Both the position numbers and the translations under genes were made by a program. The notes under the pieces are model-generated. The model did no database searches, was not told the DNA's origin, and worked only from the letters and a program-made list of their open reading frames with translations. 43,695 nucleotides of DNA, from contig JASJCB010000072.1 of assembly GCA_030066195.1 (NCBI GenBank), positions 1 through 43,695 of the forward strand, read 5' to 3'. How positions within the stretch are numbered: position 1 is the first letter of the stretch; the number at the start of each line of letters is the position of its first letter. Source of the stretch: Acidobacteriota bacterium. GTDB taxonomy: Bacteria > Acidobacteriota > Holophagae > Acanthopleuribacterales > Acanthopleuribacteraceae. This document shows positions 7,279 through 15,248 of this stretch, one piece after another.

Positions 7279-10137
7279 TCAGGATGATTGGCCGATGGTC
7301 CACGCGTGCGAACCCAGTACCTTCTGAGTGTCGTCCAAGAAGCGTAGCGTGGCCAGGCCCTTGATATGTGAAGTATCCCACTTGCCCAACTGCTCCAGGC
7401 GCTCGCGCACCAGCCAGTAGATGAACAAGGGGCTGGGCCACTGGGTCACGTTGGCGCGTTTTGAAGCCGTGGCAAAACGGGTGACCAGATCGAAGATCGC
7501 ACCGCGTTCAGCCGAGGCGGGTAACGAGATACCGGCGAATTTCTCGGGCCCTTTGACCGCGCGTTCACTCAATTTTACCGCGGCAAAGGCCTCCCCTTGC
7601 CTCAGGTTGCGAATTCCGTTGGGCGTACCGGGTAACGGGAACTGCATACCGTTGAGTTCCCGCGCATGGCCCGGAAAGAGATTGGTGTATTCGGAGGAAT
7701 CCATAAAGGAAACCAGTGCGGAAGCAATCGGCGGATCGGTCGATTGATCGACCCCGTATTCGATCCAATGCTTGCCGGCCGGCAAATACACGCTTCCCGC
7801 GGCGCCCGTCTCCTCCCAGGGACCTGCCGCGAAGAAGGCTTGGGCCATATCGCCGCCTGCATCGATCTTCACGGCCAGTTTGCTGATGCATCCAGGCGTG
7901 AAACCGGCGGGAATTCCCGTACCGTCGGGCAGGAAGCCCATTTTCTGCAACAGCCTGCCGATATCCGCGATTTCTGCTTGCGTGGTATTCTGATCGGTAC
8001 GCTCCGTCGTCAAACGGAGCAGGTAGCTCAGATTCGAAAAGGGTTCGTTGGGGTTGGTTTCGCCCGTGTCCTTGCCGCTGCCTACCAGAGCCAGCCCGCC
8101 GGACCAGTCGTAACTGTCCTTCACCTTGATGCCACGAATCAGACTGCCGCTGAATTCACCCGTCCGCGTGATCGTGTCACCATCCTGGGAGATCTGAACC
8201 GTGGCCGAACTCGTGCGAATGCTTTTGGTTTCCTTCTCCAGGTTCAAAATGCCGGAGAGCATCAGGCCCCAAGCACTGGAGCGAATACGGGTAGTGGTGA
8301 AGGCGCATTCGCGAATCAGGTAGGGCAGTTCATTATCATCGTCATCATCCGGGTCCGGCAGGTTGGCCAGCAAGGCGTTCAGGTGGACACCTTGGGAGGC
8401 CTTCCAGGCATTTTCAATACCGTTGTCAGCGGTTTCCAGTTCAATATCCAGCAGTGCTTCCCGACTGGTGGAGCGCGCCATTTCCAGGGTCATGTTGACG
8501 CCCAGATCGCCGTTCAGTTTTTGGAGCTTTTCGCGTAACTTGGTATCGAAATCGTTGATGTCGTCAATTTTAGCGGCGATCTTAACGGCCCATGCCTGTA
8601 CCTTTTTGACGTCATCCAGGTTGATCTTGTCGATCAGCTTACCGGTAAGTTTGGATACGGTTTTGGCAACGGCTTCATCGGCCGCGTTTTGAACGGCATC
8701 AACCGAGGTTGCATTCTCGCGAAGCCAGTCAACGACACCGGCGACACCGGTCTTCCTGGCGTAGGCATAAATTTTTTCAGCCACATCGGTAGGGGCGTTG
8801 TTCAAGAAATCGACCGCTTGTTGCGCATATTTCTTGGCCTTGGTAACCAGGGGCTCGACCTCCTCCCAAGCCTTGGTGACCAGATCTTCGACACTATTGC
8901 CGATAAGGGTTTCCAATAGTTCTACCGCGTCGGTGTAATCGGAGCCCAGAACCTGGGTGAAGAAGGCGTCGCCGCTGCTGGTATCCAACTGGGTGATTTT
9001 GGTCAACTCCCGGCGGGCCTTGCTGTCCTCGCCCAAATCGGCTTTCAACAACAGATCGTTCCACAGGCTTTCCAAGCGCTCGTCAATGCCGTCGTAGGCT
9101 TGTACGACCTGATCGGCATACTTAACTACTTTGGCCAGGTCGGCGGAGTTTTGAATAAAGGAGTCCAGACCCAGATCATCGCGAATGTAGGTGACAATCT
9201 TATCATCCAGTTTGGTTTTAAGGTCATCTACGGTCAGGTCGCCGATATCTTTCAGTTTATCCGCAACCTCGGTCATGTAACCGCGCACCTTTTGCACGGC
9301 ATCCAACTCAAGGACATTATCCAGAATGGATTCCAAACCGCTGCCCAAATCGTAGCTGACCGACAGGTTGAACTCGGCCGAGAAGCTCATTTTCTTTTCG
9401 TTTTTTCGGCTCACTCTAAAGCGAACCCAGCCGGGCTTGTCCCACACGTTACCTATGGTTAATTGAAAGTTGTCAGCCAGGGAGAAACCCAGGCCCGCTT
9501 TCAGATCTGCTTTGACCTCGGCCGTTAAGGGCTCCAAACCGGAAGTTCCGGCATCCTCGAACAGATCCTCGAGAAACTTGATTTGCTCTTCGAAATTCTT
9601 TTCATAACCCAGGGTCAGGCTGAGGCCCAGATCCATTTCCATTTTGTAGGCATAGACGATGATCTCGTCCTTCAGGTCCTTTAAATCGATGGTGCCGGGG
9701 ATTTCAAAATCTTTGATAAGGTCCGTTGCCACCTCCAGGTTTTCATCATCGGGGCTGACCAGGTCATAGCGGGCGAATGATGCCGATGCATTGGAATCCA
9801 ATTCGCCGCTCAGGGTTGCGATGCCTTGAGACACCGAGGCGTCACCGCCGGCCTCGGCGCCCAGATCCACGGTAAGGTAGGCGATGCGTTGACTGTCCGG
9901 CGCCTTGATCTCCTCATCACCATAGGGTTTGATGCCGGAATCCTTGGCCAGGGTACCGGCCTTCGCGGTGATGTTCCCGCCGGTATCGATGCCGTATTCG
10001 CCAATTGTAAATTCCTTGCTGAAGTCTTCGGTTTCATCTAAATACGTGCCGCCGCCGTCGCCGACGGTTCCTTGCAATTCATCGGGAAGCAATCTCTGTA
10101 AAAGCTGGCCGCCGAGAAGTTTGAGTTTTTCCGACAT
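7279..10137 (-). CDS. Large protein of unknown function, no signal peptide
   Basis: 952 aa; the ATG at 10137 has AGGAG six bases upstream. The first ~260 residues are beta-prone and Gly/Asp-rich (DTGGNITAKAGTLAKD, LTLGYEKNF). Residues ~270-560 are strongly helical and charged, with many short Leu/Val/Lys heptad-like stretches separated by DL and DD turns. An acidic knot (DPDDDDDNELP) precedes a mixed C-terminal third with PAGKHWIEYGV and LPGTPNGIRN. I see no export signal, membrane helix or catalytic motif. A TATAAT -10 lies at 10207-10212 on the minus strand, without a good -35. The gene stands alone. A structural, adhesin-like or injected protein is possible, but I assign no function. Confidence 0.85.
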   Translation of the reverse strand: MSEKLKLLGGQLLQRLLPDELQGTVGDGGGTYLDETEDFSKEFTIGEYGIDTGGNITAKAGTLAKDSGIKPYGDEEIKAPDSQRIAYLTVDLGAEAGGDASVSQGIATLSGELDSNASASFARYDLVSPDDENLEVATDLIKDFEIPGTIDLKDLKDEIIVYAYKMEMDLGLSLTLGYEKNFEEQIKFLEDLFEDAGTSGLEPLTAEVKADLKAGLGFSLADNFQLTIGNVWDKPGWVRFRVSRKNEKKMSFSAEFNLSVSYDLGSGLESILDNVLELDAVQKVRGYMTEVADKLKDIGDLTVDDLKTKLDDKIVTYIRDDLGLDSFIQNSADLAKVVKYADQVVQAYDGIDERLESLWNDLLLKADLGEDSKARRELTKITQLDTSSGDAFFTQVLGSDYTDAVELLETLIGNSVEDLVTKAWEEVEPLVTKAKKYAQQAVDFLNNAPTDVAEKIYAYARKTGVAGVVDWLRENATSVDAVQNAADEAVAKTVSKLTGKLIDKINLDDVKKVQAWAVKIAAKIDDINDFDTKLREKLQKLNGDLGVNMTLEMARSTSREALLDIELETADNGIENAWKASQGVHLNALLANLPDPDDDDDNELPYLIRECAFTTTRIRSSAWGLMLSGILNLEKETKSIRTSSATVQISQDGDTITRTGEFSGSLIRGIKVKDSYDWSGGLALVGSGKDTGETNPNEPFSNLSYLLRLTTERTDQNTTQAEIADIGRLLQKMGFLPDGTGIPAGFTPGCISKLAVKIDAGGDMAQAFFAAGPWEETGAAGSVYLPAGKHWIEYGVDQSTDPPIASALVSFMDSSEYTNLFPGHARELNGMQFPLPGTPNGIRNLRQGEAFAAVKLSERAVKGPEKFAGISLPASAERGAIFDLVTRFATASKRANVTQWPSPLFIYWLVRERLEQLGKWDTSHIKGLATLRFLDDTQKVLGSHAWTIGQSS

Positions 10138-10275
10138 GGGCTACTCCTCTTGTCTGTTTCAAAAAAATAATAATGCTGGAGGGTTGTGAAGGGATAAGAC
10201 AGCTACATTATACTTTATTCGCCCACCGATTTGGGTTAATCTTCAGGCGTCATCTTTTTGGAGAGGAGCGGTAAC

Positions 10276-10935
10276 TTGGAACCATTGGAAACGATCGAGA
10301 TAGGGCCTGAGCAAGGGGCAACCGCATCGGTAATTTGGATGCACGGCCTGGGCGCCGACGGTCATGACTTCGAGCCCATTGCCCCATACCTCGGCCTGCC
10401 TTCAACCGTGCGGTTCATCTTTCCCCACGCGCCCATGCGCCCGGTCACCATCAACGCCGGTATGGTCATGCGCGCCTGGTACGACATCATGGAACTGGGC
10501 GGCAAACGCCAGGATGAGGAGGGAATTATCACCTCGGCCGCACAGATCTCCGATTTGATTCGCATAGAAAACGAGCACGGTGTACCTACCGACCGCATCG
10601 TCCTCGCCGGTTTCAGCCAGGGCGGCGCCATGGCCCTGTATACCGGACTTCGCTATCCGCAAAAACTGGCGGCGCTGGTAGTGCTGTCCGCCTACATGCC
10701 CCTGCACGAAAAAACCGAGGCGGAAATGAACCGGGACGCCCTTTCCATCCCCATGTTCCTCGGTCACGGCATGTATGATCCCATGTTGCCCATGCCGCTG
10801 GGAACCATGACCCGAGACGGCTTGCTCCAGGCGGGCGCTGACGTGGAGTGGCATGAATACCCCATTCCGCACTCCGTCTGCCCCGAGGAAATCCAGCACA
10901 TCGGCGCCTTCCTGAAAAAGGCCTTGAACGTCTAG
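10276..10935 (+). CDS. Serine carboxylesterase/phospholipase (alpha/beta hydrolase, EstB/YpfH type)
   Basis: 219 aa, the usual length of this family. Translation probably starts at the TTG at 10276, seven bases after GAGAGGAG; an in-frame TTG at 10258 lies before that site. The nucleophile elbow is GFSQGG (Ser114), the acid is Asp168 in GHGMYDPMLP and the histidine is His199 in PIPHSV, a complete triad. WMHGLGADGHDF near residue 21 forms the oxyanion side. Relatives hydrolyse short-chain carboxylic esters or lysophospholipids in the cytoplasm; no signal peptide is present here. It is divergent from the 952-aa gene and converges on the Ap4A phosphorylase-like gene, so it is likely transcribed alone. 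Confidence 0.92.
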   Translation: MEPLETIEIGPEQGATASVIWMHGLGADGHDFEPIAPYLGLPSTVRFIFPHAPMRPVTINAGMVMRAWYDIMELGGKRQDEEGIITSAAQISDLIRIENEHGVPTDRIVLAGFSQGGAMALYTGLRYPQKLAALVVLSAYMPLHEKTEAEMNRDALSIPMFLGHGMYDPMLPMPLGTMTRDGLLQAGADVEWHEYPIPHSVCPEEIQHIGAFLKKALNV

Positions 10936-10966
10936 AAGCGTGTGGATCGACCGGTACATCACACGG

Positions 10967-11827
10967 TCAGTTTGACCGAATGCCCACCTCGGCCAGTAGA
11001 TCGAGAGGACCGATGGTTTTTAACAAGGCCGACATTTCATCGTTGCGCACCAGCAAGGTGCCCGCAAAACCAAGTGCGTTGACCCCAATGCCCCGGTAAC
11101 TTTCGCGACTTCTCGGCGCCACCATCATCCATTCGCGCGTGGCGATCAGGTTATACGGACCGGCCTGGCGCTTACCGTTTCCCCATAAACCCAGGTTGTG
11201 CATGGCCCGGTGATAGTGTTCAAACATCTCGTCCGCCGCTCGTTCCGGTTGTTGCCTGTCCGTTGCCATTCGTGCAAACCGATGCTCGAACGGCAGCCGA
11301 TCGCTCCGCTCATTGTCCGCGGGCAATAGCGGACTGATGGGAACCGCCGGGCCGCGATCTACCAACGGCAGCGGAACCAGTTGCAGGTGCTTGTGTTTTT
11401 GACTGGCGCCGGCCTCCAGGCCGCCATTGTAAAAAGCCAGACCGTCGATTTCGGCCAGACATGCCCAAAGCGCCGAAAAATCCGCGGCGGTCAACAGCTC
11501 GGACTGGTGTTCGAAATCGCGGGTGATCATCAACAGGTGATGATCGACTACATTGAACTTGTTCAACAAGGCCACATGCGCCGGCCCCAGGTCCGCAACG
11601 AACAAATCCTGCTCATAAGGCAAAAACGGATTGAAATCCGGGCCCTTCGCATCTTGTTTCTTTTTGGCCTTGTCCTTGCGCGCCAGGTTGTCGAGCACCC
11701 GCACCAGGAAATGGACGCCGTCCTGTTCCAAGTAATCGAAGTGCGTGGGAATGGTGCGTAGCGCTCCCTTGGCCAGCGCCTTTTCGGTTGTCTCGGTCAG
11801 TGCCTGCCGAAGCGGGGACGGTCTCAT
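10967..11827 (-). CDS. ATP adenylyltransferase / Ap4A phosphorylase family protein
   Basis: 286 aa, close to the usual ~300 aa of the APA1/APA2 family. The histidine motif H-x-H-x-Q is seen as His145-Lys-His147-Leu-Gln149 (KHKHLQ), preceded by FYNGG and GASQ, the family's active-site neighbourhood. NKFNVVDHHLLMITRDFEHQ at about 89-108 is the conserved central strand region. Such enzymes split diadenosine tetraphosphate by phosphorolysis to ADP and ATP. A Lys/Ala-rich insertion (KDKAKKKQDAK, residues 51-61) is unusual but probably a loop. The ATG follows AGGGAGAT. It is single-gene and converges with the esterase, whose stop is about 30 bases away. Confidence 0.9.
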   Translation of the reverse strand: MRPSPLRQALTETTEKALAKGALRTIPTHFDYLEQDGVHFLVRVLDNLARKDKAKKKQDAKGPDFNPFLPYEQDLFVADLGPAHVALLNKFNVVDHHLLMITRDFEHQSELLTAADFSALWACLAEIDGLAFYNGGLEAGASQKHKHLQLVPLPLVDRGPAVPISPLLPADNERSDRLPFEHRFARMATDRQQPERAADEMFEHYHRAMHNLGLWGNGKRQAGPYNLIATREWMMVAPRSRESYRGIGVNALGFAGTLLVRNDEMSALLKTIGPLDLLAEVGIRSN

Positions 11828-12435
11828 GGGTATCTCCCTAGAAAAACCACATCATCTCGCGGGGCGTATCATACCATCGGGCGAGGCCGACAGGATCATT
11901 AACCCGTTTGGGAAATGGATTTTATCCAAGGACTCCGTCATGAGTTGTCTTCTGAAAAAGCATTCGCAAAGGAAAAAAGGGGGATGATCCACTCTGAGGG
12001 GAAGAGCTTGATCGGATCATCCCCCAAGCGCCTCAAGCCATGCCGCCCCGATCCCGGTCCGGCATAGATAGGATCGGGTGGCAGGTGGGGGGCTTGAGAT
12101 CGGTACTTCCAGACCGGTAGGTCGTGGAAGGATCGTCGGGGGCGTATACAGCAATGGGGATAATGGGGATCTAAAACCACCAAAGGGTGGTGCAGAAGGG
12201 CTTCGACGCGGAAAAGCAGCCATACTGTGCCGGCGAAACATTGCCATCCTCTCAAATAACATGCCGGACCACCCGGCACGATAATAAAAAATGGTTTCCC
12301 CCCATCCAAGGAAGATGCGACCTTGTACTCAAAATAGTATCAACTTTTCATTCTTGCTGCAAAGAAAAAAACAACAACGTTGAAAAAATGTTTATTATGT
12401 TAACAGTACTAGTCATGTAACTGATCATTTAACTA
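11828..12435. other. Gene-poor 600-bp region with clustered inverted repeats
   Basis: No convincing coding sequence. The minus frames here are Pro/Arg/Ser-rich and look like shadows. A 49-aa plus ORF from about 11912 lacks a good ribosome site. From 11979 to 12279 the sequence is dense in inverted repeats (separate entry). From about 12330 it becomes AT-rich, which may hold promoters for the small minus ORF or the two-component genes. Confidence 0.5.
11979..12279. ncRNA. Cluster of stem-loops, possible structured RNA
   Basis: Four inverted repeats follow one another. First, GGGGGATGATCC (11979-11990) pairs perfectly with 12014-12025. Second, CTCAAGCC (12032-12039) pairs with GGCTTGAG (12091-12098); inside it, TGCC-CCCGATCC (12041-12054) pairs with 12071-12083 apart from bulged or mismatched bases. 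Third, ACCACC AAAG GGTGGT lies at about 12176-12191. Fourth, GTGCCGG (12227-12233) pairs with 12273-12279. The density is well above the neighbouring intergenic regions. It does not match my memory of RNase P RNA, tmRNA, SRP RNA or a known riboswitch. Strand and function are unknown; decayed repeats could look the same. Confidence 0.35.
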
Positions 12436-12558
12436 TTACTCGGAGTCTGCAGAAATGACGCTCTCGTATGATCTATTCTTTTCGTCCTCAGCCTTTGTGA
12501 TGAATAAGATACCCGCAATTTTCGCCGGCGCTGCGCCTCGCTTAAGAGGTTTCTCCAT
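12436..12558 (-). CDS. Small 40-aa protein, unknown function
   Basis: An ATG at 12558 stands six bases after AAGGAG, one of the better ribosome sites in the window, and the frame runs 40 codons to a TAA. The peptide starts MEKPLKRGAAPAKIAG, has a short hydrophobic patch ILFIT, then a charged tail (KAEDEKNRSYESV) ending in SADSE. It has no signal peptide and no cysteine. A TATAGA -10-like box lies about 30 bases upstream. It is divergent from the two-component genes and shares their 100-bp control region. It could be a small regulator, a leader peptide or a peptide precursor; none is shown. Confidence 0.5.
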   Translation of the reverse strand: MEKPLKRGAAPAKIAGILFITKAEDEKNRSYESVISADSE

Positions 12559-12602
12559 ATTTTCTCCTTAGTTATCATCTATAGTACTCCAAGAGCCGCG
12601 CC

Positions 12603-12631
12603 TTGACGTAGCAAGCATGCTTCCTTATAGT
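12603..12631 (+). promoter_or_regulatory. Sigma70-type promoter of the two-component operon
   Basis: TTGACG (12603-12608), 17-bp spacer, TATAGT (12626-12631). The expected transcription start is near 12638, which rules out the ATG at 12637 as a normal start and supports the GTG at 12658. A perfect 10-bp palindrome AAGCATGCTT (12613-12622) lies between the two boxes, where a repressor would block polymerase. Confidence 0.7.
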
Positions 12632-12657
12632 CAGTCATGACTCTTGCGGGTGAAATA

Positions 12658-14379
12658 GTGCGTTTGAAAATCGTCTACAAATTATTCCTGGCCATGTTGG
12701 CCACCAGCGGTGCGGTTCTGGTGCTGCTGGCGGTGCTGTTGCAGATCAATCTGGACCGCGGTTTTTTGGAATACCTGAACCAGTTGGACCTGGAGCAGCA
12801 CGAAGAATTGATTCGCATATTAAAGAGTCGTTACAGCTTTTGGGGAGGGTGGGAGCCCTTACAAGGCAACCATCGCGAGTGGGAGCAAATCCTTGCTTTG
12901 AGCCGCGGCGAAAACTTAGACGATTGGAAGCAACGGCGGCAGAGACGAGACGGCCCTCCCCGGCGACGCGGACCCGGAAGACGCGGCCCGGGCGGCGGCT
13001 ACGGCGACGGTCGTGGCGGTGACCGCTTTGACGGTCCGCCGCCCCGACGCTCCCCCGGTGAAACCGGCCGGGATGAAGAGCGCCCGCGAAGACGACCACC
13101 CCGCGGCGACAACCCGCCGCCCGATAACCGCTATTACGGCCCGCCCGCGGACCGGGACCCATACGAACGCAACGATCCGCCGCCGGTACCCCGGGAAGAT
13201 ACTCAAGAAACCCTCGACCAGGACGGTGAGCATGACACGCGCGGTCGCGGTGGGAGACGCCCGCCTCCGCCCAGGCGAGACCATTTGCGAGGCCGGCTGA
13301 CCCTTTATGACGCCGACATGGAACCCGTGATCGCCAGAGGCCCGCCGGATGATGACGTCACCCTGAAACCCATCGAACTGAACGGCAAGACCATAGGTCA
13401 CCTTGCGGTGGCGCCCCTGCGCGAGGTTCAAGAAGGTCGCGGCCTGAACTTTCTCAACCGCCAGTCCCGTTTCTTCTACGCGACCACCGGTTTGATGTTC
13501 GTGTTGGCGGCCCTGGTTTCGATCTTGTTGGCGCGCCATCTGTCGCGGCGCGCCTCCGGACTGGCCGCGGCTGCCCGCAAGCTGTCCAACGGCGACTACA
13601 AAGCCCGGGTGAAAATTGGCGGCGGCGACGAAATCGGCGACCTGGCTCAAGACTTCAACCAGATGGCGCACGCGTTGCAAGAGGGCGAGGACGCCCGCCG
13701 TCGTTGGACAGCAGACATCTCCCACGAGTTACGCACGCCCCTGGCTGTGTTGCGTGGCGAGGTGGAGGCCCTGCGCGACGGCGTTCGCCGGGTCGACGAG
13801 GAAACGCTTGAATCGCTGCATACCGAAGTTTTGGGTTTGTCGAAACTGGTGGACGATCTCTACCAGTTGTCCCTTTCCGATATGGGCGCCCTGAACTATA
13901 AAAAAGAACTGATCGATCCGCTGGAAATATTGGAACGCACCCTGGGCATTTTCAAAGGCCGCCTGGCTCAACACGAACTGGAGTTGGTTTACGAACCTGA
14001 CGACAGCTTCGAGGTGGAAATGCAAGCCGATCAAGGCCGATTGCAACAACTGTTCACCAATATTTTGGAGAACAGTTGCCGCTACACCGACCCGGAAGGT
14101 CGCCTGGAAGTAAAAGCGGTGCTGTCTGAAGAGAACATGTTGACCATCAGCCTGGCCGATACGGAACCCGGCGTAGAACCGGCGCAGTGCGCCAAATTGT
14201 TCGAACGCCATTTCCGTACTCGTGAAAGCGGTCGAAGGGAAAAACGCGGTGCCGGATTGGGCCTGGCCATATGTAAGAATATAGTCGAGGCCCACGAGGG
14301 TCACATCGAAGCGCGTCCTGCCTCGATCGGCGGTGTGGAGATGCGCGTTACCTTTCCCGTGCAGAGGATCAAAGTATGA
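12658..14379 (+). CDS. BaeS-like sensor histidine kinase with disordered Arg/Pro/Gly-rich periplasmic region
   Basis: 573 aa from the GTG at 12658 (MRLKIVYKLFLAML). TM1 is at about 6-29. The periplasmic part contains roughly residues 90-210 made almost only of Arg, Pro, Gly and Asp (RRRGPGRRGPGGGYGDGRG), clearly disordered and strongly charged, followed by a small folded stretch. TM2 is at about 272-295, then HAMP. The phosphoacceptor is His356 in ADISHELRTPLA. The ATPase domain has NILENSCRYTDPEG, DTEPGV (the form BaeS proteins carry in place of DxGxG) and GAGLGLAICKNIV. It overlaps the response regulator by four bases (ATGA). Relatives sense envelope stress and control efflux pumps. The ligand of this unusual insert is unknown. 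Confidence 0.93.
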   Translation: MRLKIVYKLFLAMLATSGAVLVLLAVLLQINLDRGFLEYLNQLDLEQHEELIRILKSRYSFWGGWEPLQGNHREWEQILALSRGENLDDWKQRRQRRDGPPRRRGPGRRGPGGGYGDGRGGDRFDGPPPRRSPGETGRDEERPRRRPPRGDNPPPDNRYYGPPADRDPYERNDPPPVPREDTQETLDQDGEHDTRGRGGRRPPPPRRDHLRGRLTLYDADMEPVIARGPPDDDVTLKPIELNGKTIGHLAVAPLREVQEGRGLNFLNRQSRFFYATTGLMFVLAALVSILLARHLSRRASGLAAAARKLSNGDYKARVKIGGGDEIGDLAQDFNQMAHALQEGEDARRRWTADISHELRTPLAVLRGEVEALRDGVRRVDEETLESLHTEVLGLSKLVDDLYQLSLSDMGALNYKKELIDPLEILERTLGIFKGRLAQHELELVYEPDDSFEVEMQADQGRLQQLFTNILENSCRYTDPEGRLEVKAVLSEENMLTISLADTEPGVEPAQCAKLFERHFRTRESGRREKRGAGLGLAICKNIVEAHEGHIEARPASIGGVEMRVTFPVQRIKV

Positions 14380-15053
14380 CACAAAAGATTCTGGTGGTTG
14401 AAGACGAGCCAAAAATCGCCAAACTACTGCTGGACTACCTGAAAGCTGCCGGCTACCGGGGTTTCTGGGTCGACGACGGCGCCGCGGCCGTTCCCACCAT
14501 TCAAGGTAAACGTCCCGACCTGATTCTCCTGGACCTGATGCTGCCCAACAAGGACGGCATGACTATCTGTAAAGAAGTACGGGCCTTTTCTGATGTACCC
14601 ATTATTATGCTAACGGCCAGGGTCGAGGAAATCGACCGACTGCTGGGCCTGGAACTCGGCGCGGATGACTATGTCTGCAAACCTTTCAGCCCGCGAGAGG
14701 TCATGGCCCGGGTGAAAACCGTGCTGCGCCGTTTCAACGGCCCCGACCAACTCGAAGCCGAGTCGCCTATCGTCATTGACCTCGACCGTCGCGAGGTTCG
14801 CGCCGGCGGACAACTGCTTACCCTGACGCCGAACGAATTCAATCTTTTGAACTATTTGCTGAAGAATAAGGGCCGTGTTTTCTCAAGGGATCAACTATTG
14901 GACGCCATCTACGACGACTTCCGCGATGTTAGCGATCGCACCATCGACAGTCACATCAAAAACCTGCGTAAGAAACTGGGCCGGGCGCTGCCGGGCCGTG
15001 AACTGATTATGAGCATTTACGGCGTGGGCTACAAATTGGAGTTGGGCGCCTGA
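14376..15053 (+). CDS. OmpR/BaeR-family response regulator
   Basis: 225 aa, standard length. The receiver domain has Glu9-Asp10 acidic pocket, phosphoacceptor Asp53 in LILLDLMLPNKDG, Thr in MLTAR and Lys in CKPFSP near 103. The winged-helix DNA-binding domain covers about 130-222 (LTLTPNEFNLLNYLLKNKG, SDRTIDSHIKNLRKKLG, IYGVGYKL). The start overlaps the kinase stop as ATGA, so translation is coupled and the two are partners. It probably activates envelope or efflux genes and may control its own promoter at 12603. About 195 bases separate it from the next gene, with a small palindrome (GATGTTTTAACATC, 15138-15151) followed by a T-rich stretch that might terminate weakly. Confidence 0.95.
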   Translation: MTQKILVVEDEPKIAKLLLDYLKAAGYRGFWVDDGAAAVPTIQGKRPDLILLDLMLPNKDGMTICKEVRAFSDVPIIMLTARVEEIDRLLGLELGADDYVCKPFSPREVMARVKTVLRRFNGPDQLEAESPIVIDLDRREVRAGGQLLTLTPNEFNLLNYLLKNKGRVFSRDQLLDAIYDDFRDVSDRTIDSHIKNLRKKLGRALPGRELIMSIYGVGYKLELGA

Positions 15054-15248
15054 AGGTTGCGATCCTCGCTCGAAAAATCAAGGAAAGTCGGCGCATAAAA
15101 CAACCCTCTGAGCCGCATAAAGAGTCGATTGTTCGAAGATGTTTTAACATCGTTCTTTCTTTTCAATGCAAATCGGAAGCTGTTGCATTCCCGATTGTCG
15201 ATTGCCAGACTCGCCAAGCCTTGCTAGGATACGCGCCGAGGTGGGGCT

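Noticed and set aside
12176..12240. Resemblance to a tmRNA start (GGGCTTCGACGCGG)
   Set aside because: The tag ORF, the T-arm and the 3' CCA end are missing downstream.
11938..12309. Minus-strand 123-codon ORF in the gene-poor region
   Set aside because: Pro/His/Arg-rich, no ribosome site, and it runs through the inverted repeats; looks like a chance open frame.
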